Shown here one piece after another: positions 63,687 to 64,000 of a DNA stretch of 64,000 nucleotides. The position numbers were made by a program, and so were the translations under genes. The notes under the pieces are model-generated. The model was not told the DNA's origin. It did not search any database and was given only the letters and a program-made list of their open reading frames with translations. Position 1 is the first letter of the stretch. Each line of letters opens with the position of its first letter. Location: the NCBI RefSeq assembly GCF_003412465.1, contig NZ_QTJV01000007.1, forward strand, positions 310,001-374,000, given 5' to 3'. This DNA is from Chitinophaga silvisoli (GTDB taxonomy: Bacteria > Bacteroidota > Bacteroidia > Chitinophagales > Chitinophagaceae).

Positions 63687-63893
63687 ATAGATTGTTTTTG
63701 ATTAATTAGGGTCGAAAGTACAAAATGAGTATGAAAAAAACGTACCAGTCCGTTTTAACGACAACCCTCCCCGGAATAGAACGATATTTGTGTAACCCGG
63801 AAAGGAGTAAATTAAGCGTAATGTACTTACCTTAGTCCCGAAGTTAAAAGGTATACCTCACCACTAAGAGCTTTTGCTGAGTAATCTGAAATT

Positions 63894-64000
63894 ATGTTAC
63901 ATCCAGCCATTTCCTACGCGCACATTACAAGAGTAACCGATACACTTGTTACAACTACTGACGATGCCCTGGCCGCCGAGGAACCACTCGAAATACGCCT
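63894..64000 (+). CDS. fdhD: FdhD formate dehydrogenase accessory sulfurtransferase, 3'-truncated
   Basis: The last 107 bases encode 35 residues from an ATG at 63894. The pattern TTTDDALAAEEPLEIRL matches the N-terminal hallmark of FdhD, which transfers sulfur to the molybdenum cofactor of formate dehydrogenases. The gene runs out of the window. It implies molybdenum-dependent oxidoreductase genes to the right. Confidence 0.8.
   Translation, partial: MLHPAISYAHITRVTDTLVTTTDDALAAEEPLEIR

Overview
The window reads as chromosomal DNA of a Bacteroidota bacterium, most likely a member of the Chitinophagaceae such as Chitinophaga. This is inferred from the gene set: STN and TonB-dependent outer-membrane proteins, BtuG-like surface lipoproteins, a CzcA-TolC fusion, DUF5690, Bacteroidota-style hybrid kinases and TAnnTTTG-like promoter boxes. 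No rRNA, tRNA, insertion sequence or CRISPR array was seen.

Layout. 1-2.2 kb: right end of an extracellular contractile injection system (partial tape-measure protein, then its AAA+ ATPase). 2.2-8.2 kb: leftward metal-efflux operon (small His/Asp-rich protein, CzcA-type pump fused to a TolC-like channel, adaptor). 8.2-16.2 kb: phosphonate catabolism (XRE-cupin regulator, DUF5690 transporter, PbfA-like lyase, exported phosphatase-family protein, PhnA, PhnY, FAD oxidoreductase). 16.3-19.3 kb: two L,D-transpeptidases. 19.3-21.2 kb: agmatine-to-putrescine pair (aguB-aguA). 21.3-28.5 kb: STN surface-repeat protein divergent from a cobalamin-riboswitch-led B12 uptake operon (two beta-propeller lipoproteins, a TonB receptor, a further surface lipoprotein). 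28.5-31.2 kb: GH20-like enzyme, cold-shock protein, old yellow enzyme. 31.3-32.8 kb: bactofilin and an actin-like protein whose first nucleotide-binding motif lies at the C-terminus. 33-42.5 kb: class I terpene synthase, two paralogous hybrid histidine kinases, M1 peptidase, one unknown secreted protein. 43-49.9 kb: a retron-type defence island. 50-64 kb: SGNH esterase, D-lactate-dehydrogenase-like FAD/Fe-S protein, DUF4349 lipoprotein, FMN reductase, outer-membrane proteins, TPR kinase, YpfJ metallopeptidase and the start of fdhD. Intergenic DNA at 54-59 kb is full of short decayed tandem repeats.

Two systems stand out. The first is a retron at 43.0-49.9 kb: a WGR-HEAT/ARM protein, a winged-helix-SWIM protein and a retron reverse transcriptase (NAxxH, YADD, VTG), all on the minus strand. 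The 444-bp gap before the reverse transcriptase holds a well-formed msr-msd candidate: a perfect 16-bp a1/a2 inverted repeat, an 8-bp msr hairpin with a UUU loop, and a msd hairpin with 26 pairs. The gene content matches what I remember as type XIII. The second is the actin-like protein at 31.7-32.8 kb, which looks circularly permuted and is encoded directly upstream of a bactofilin.
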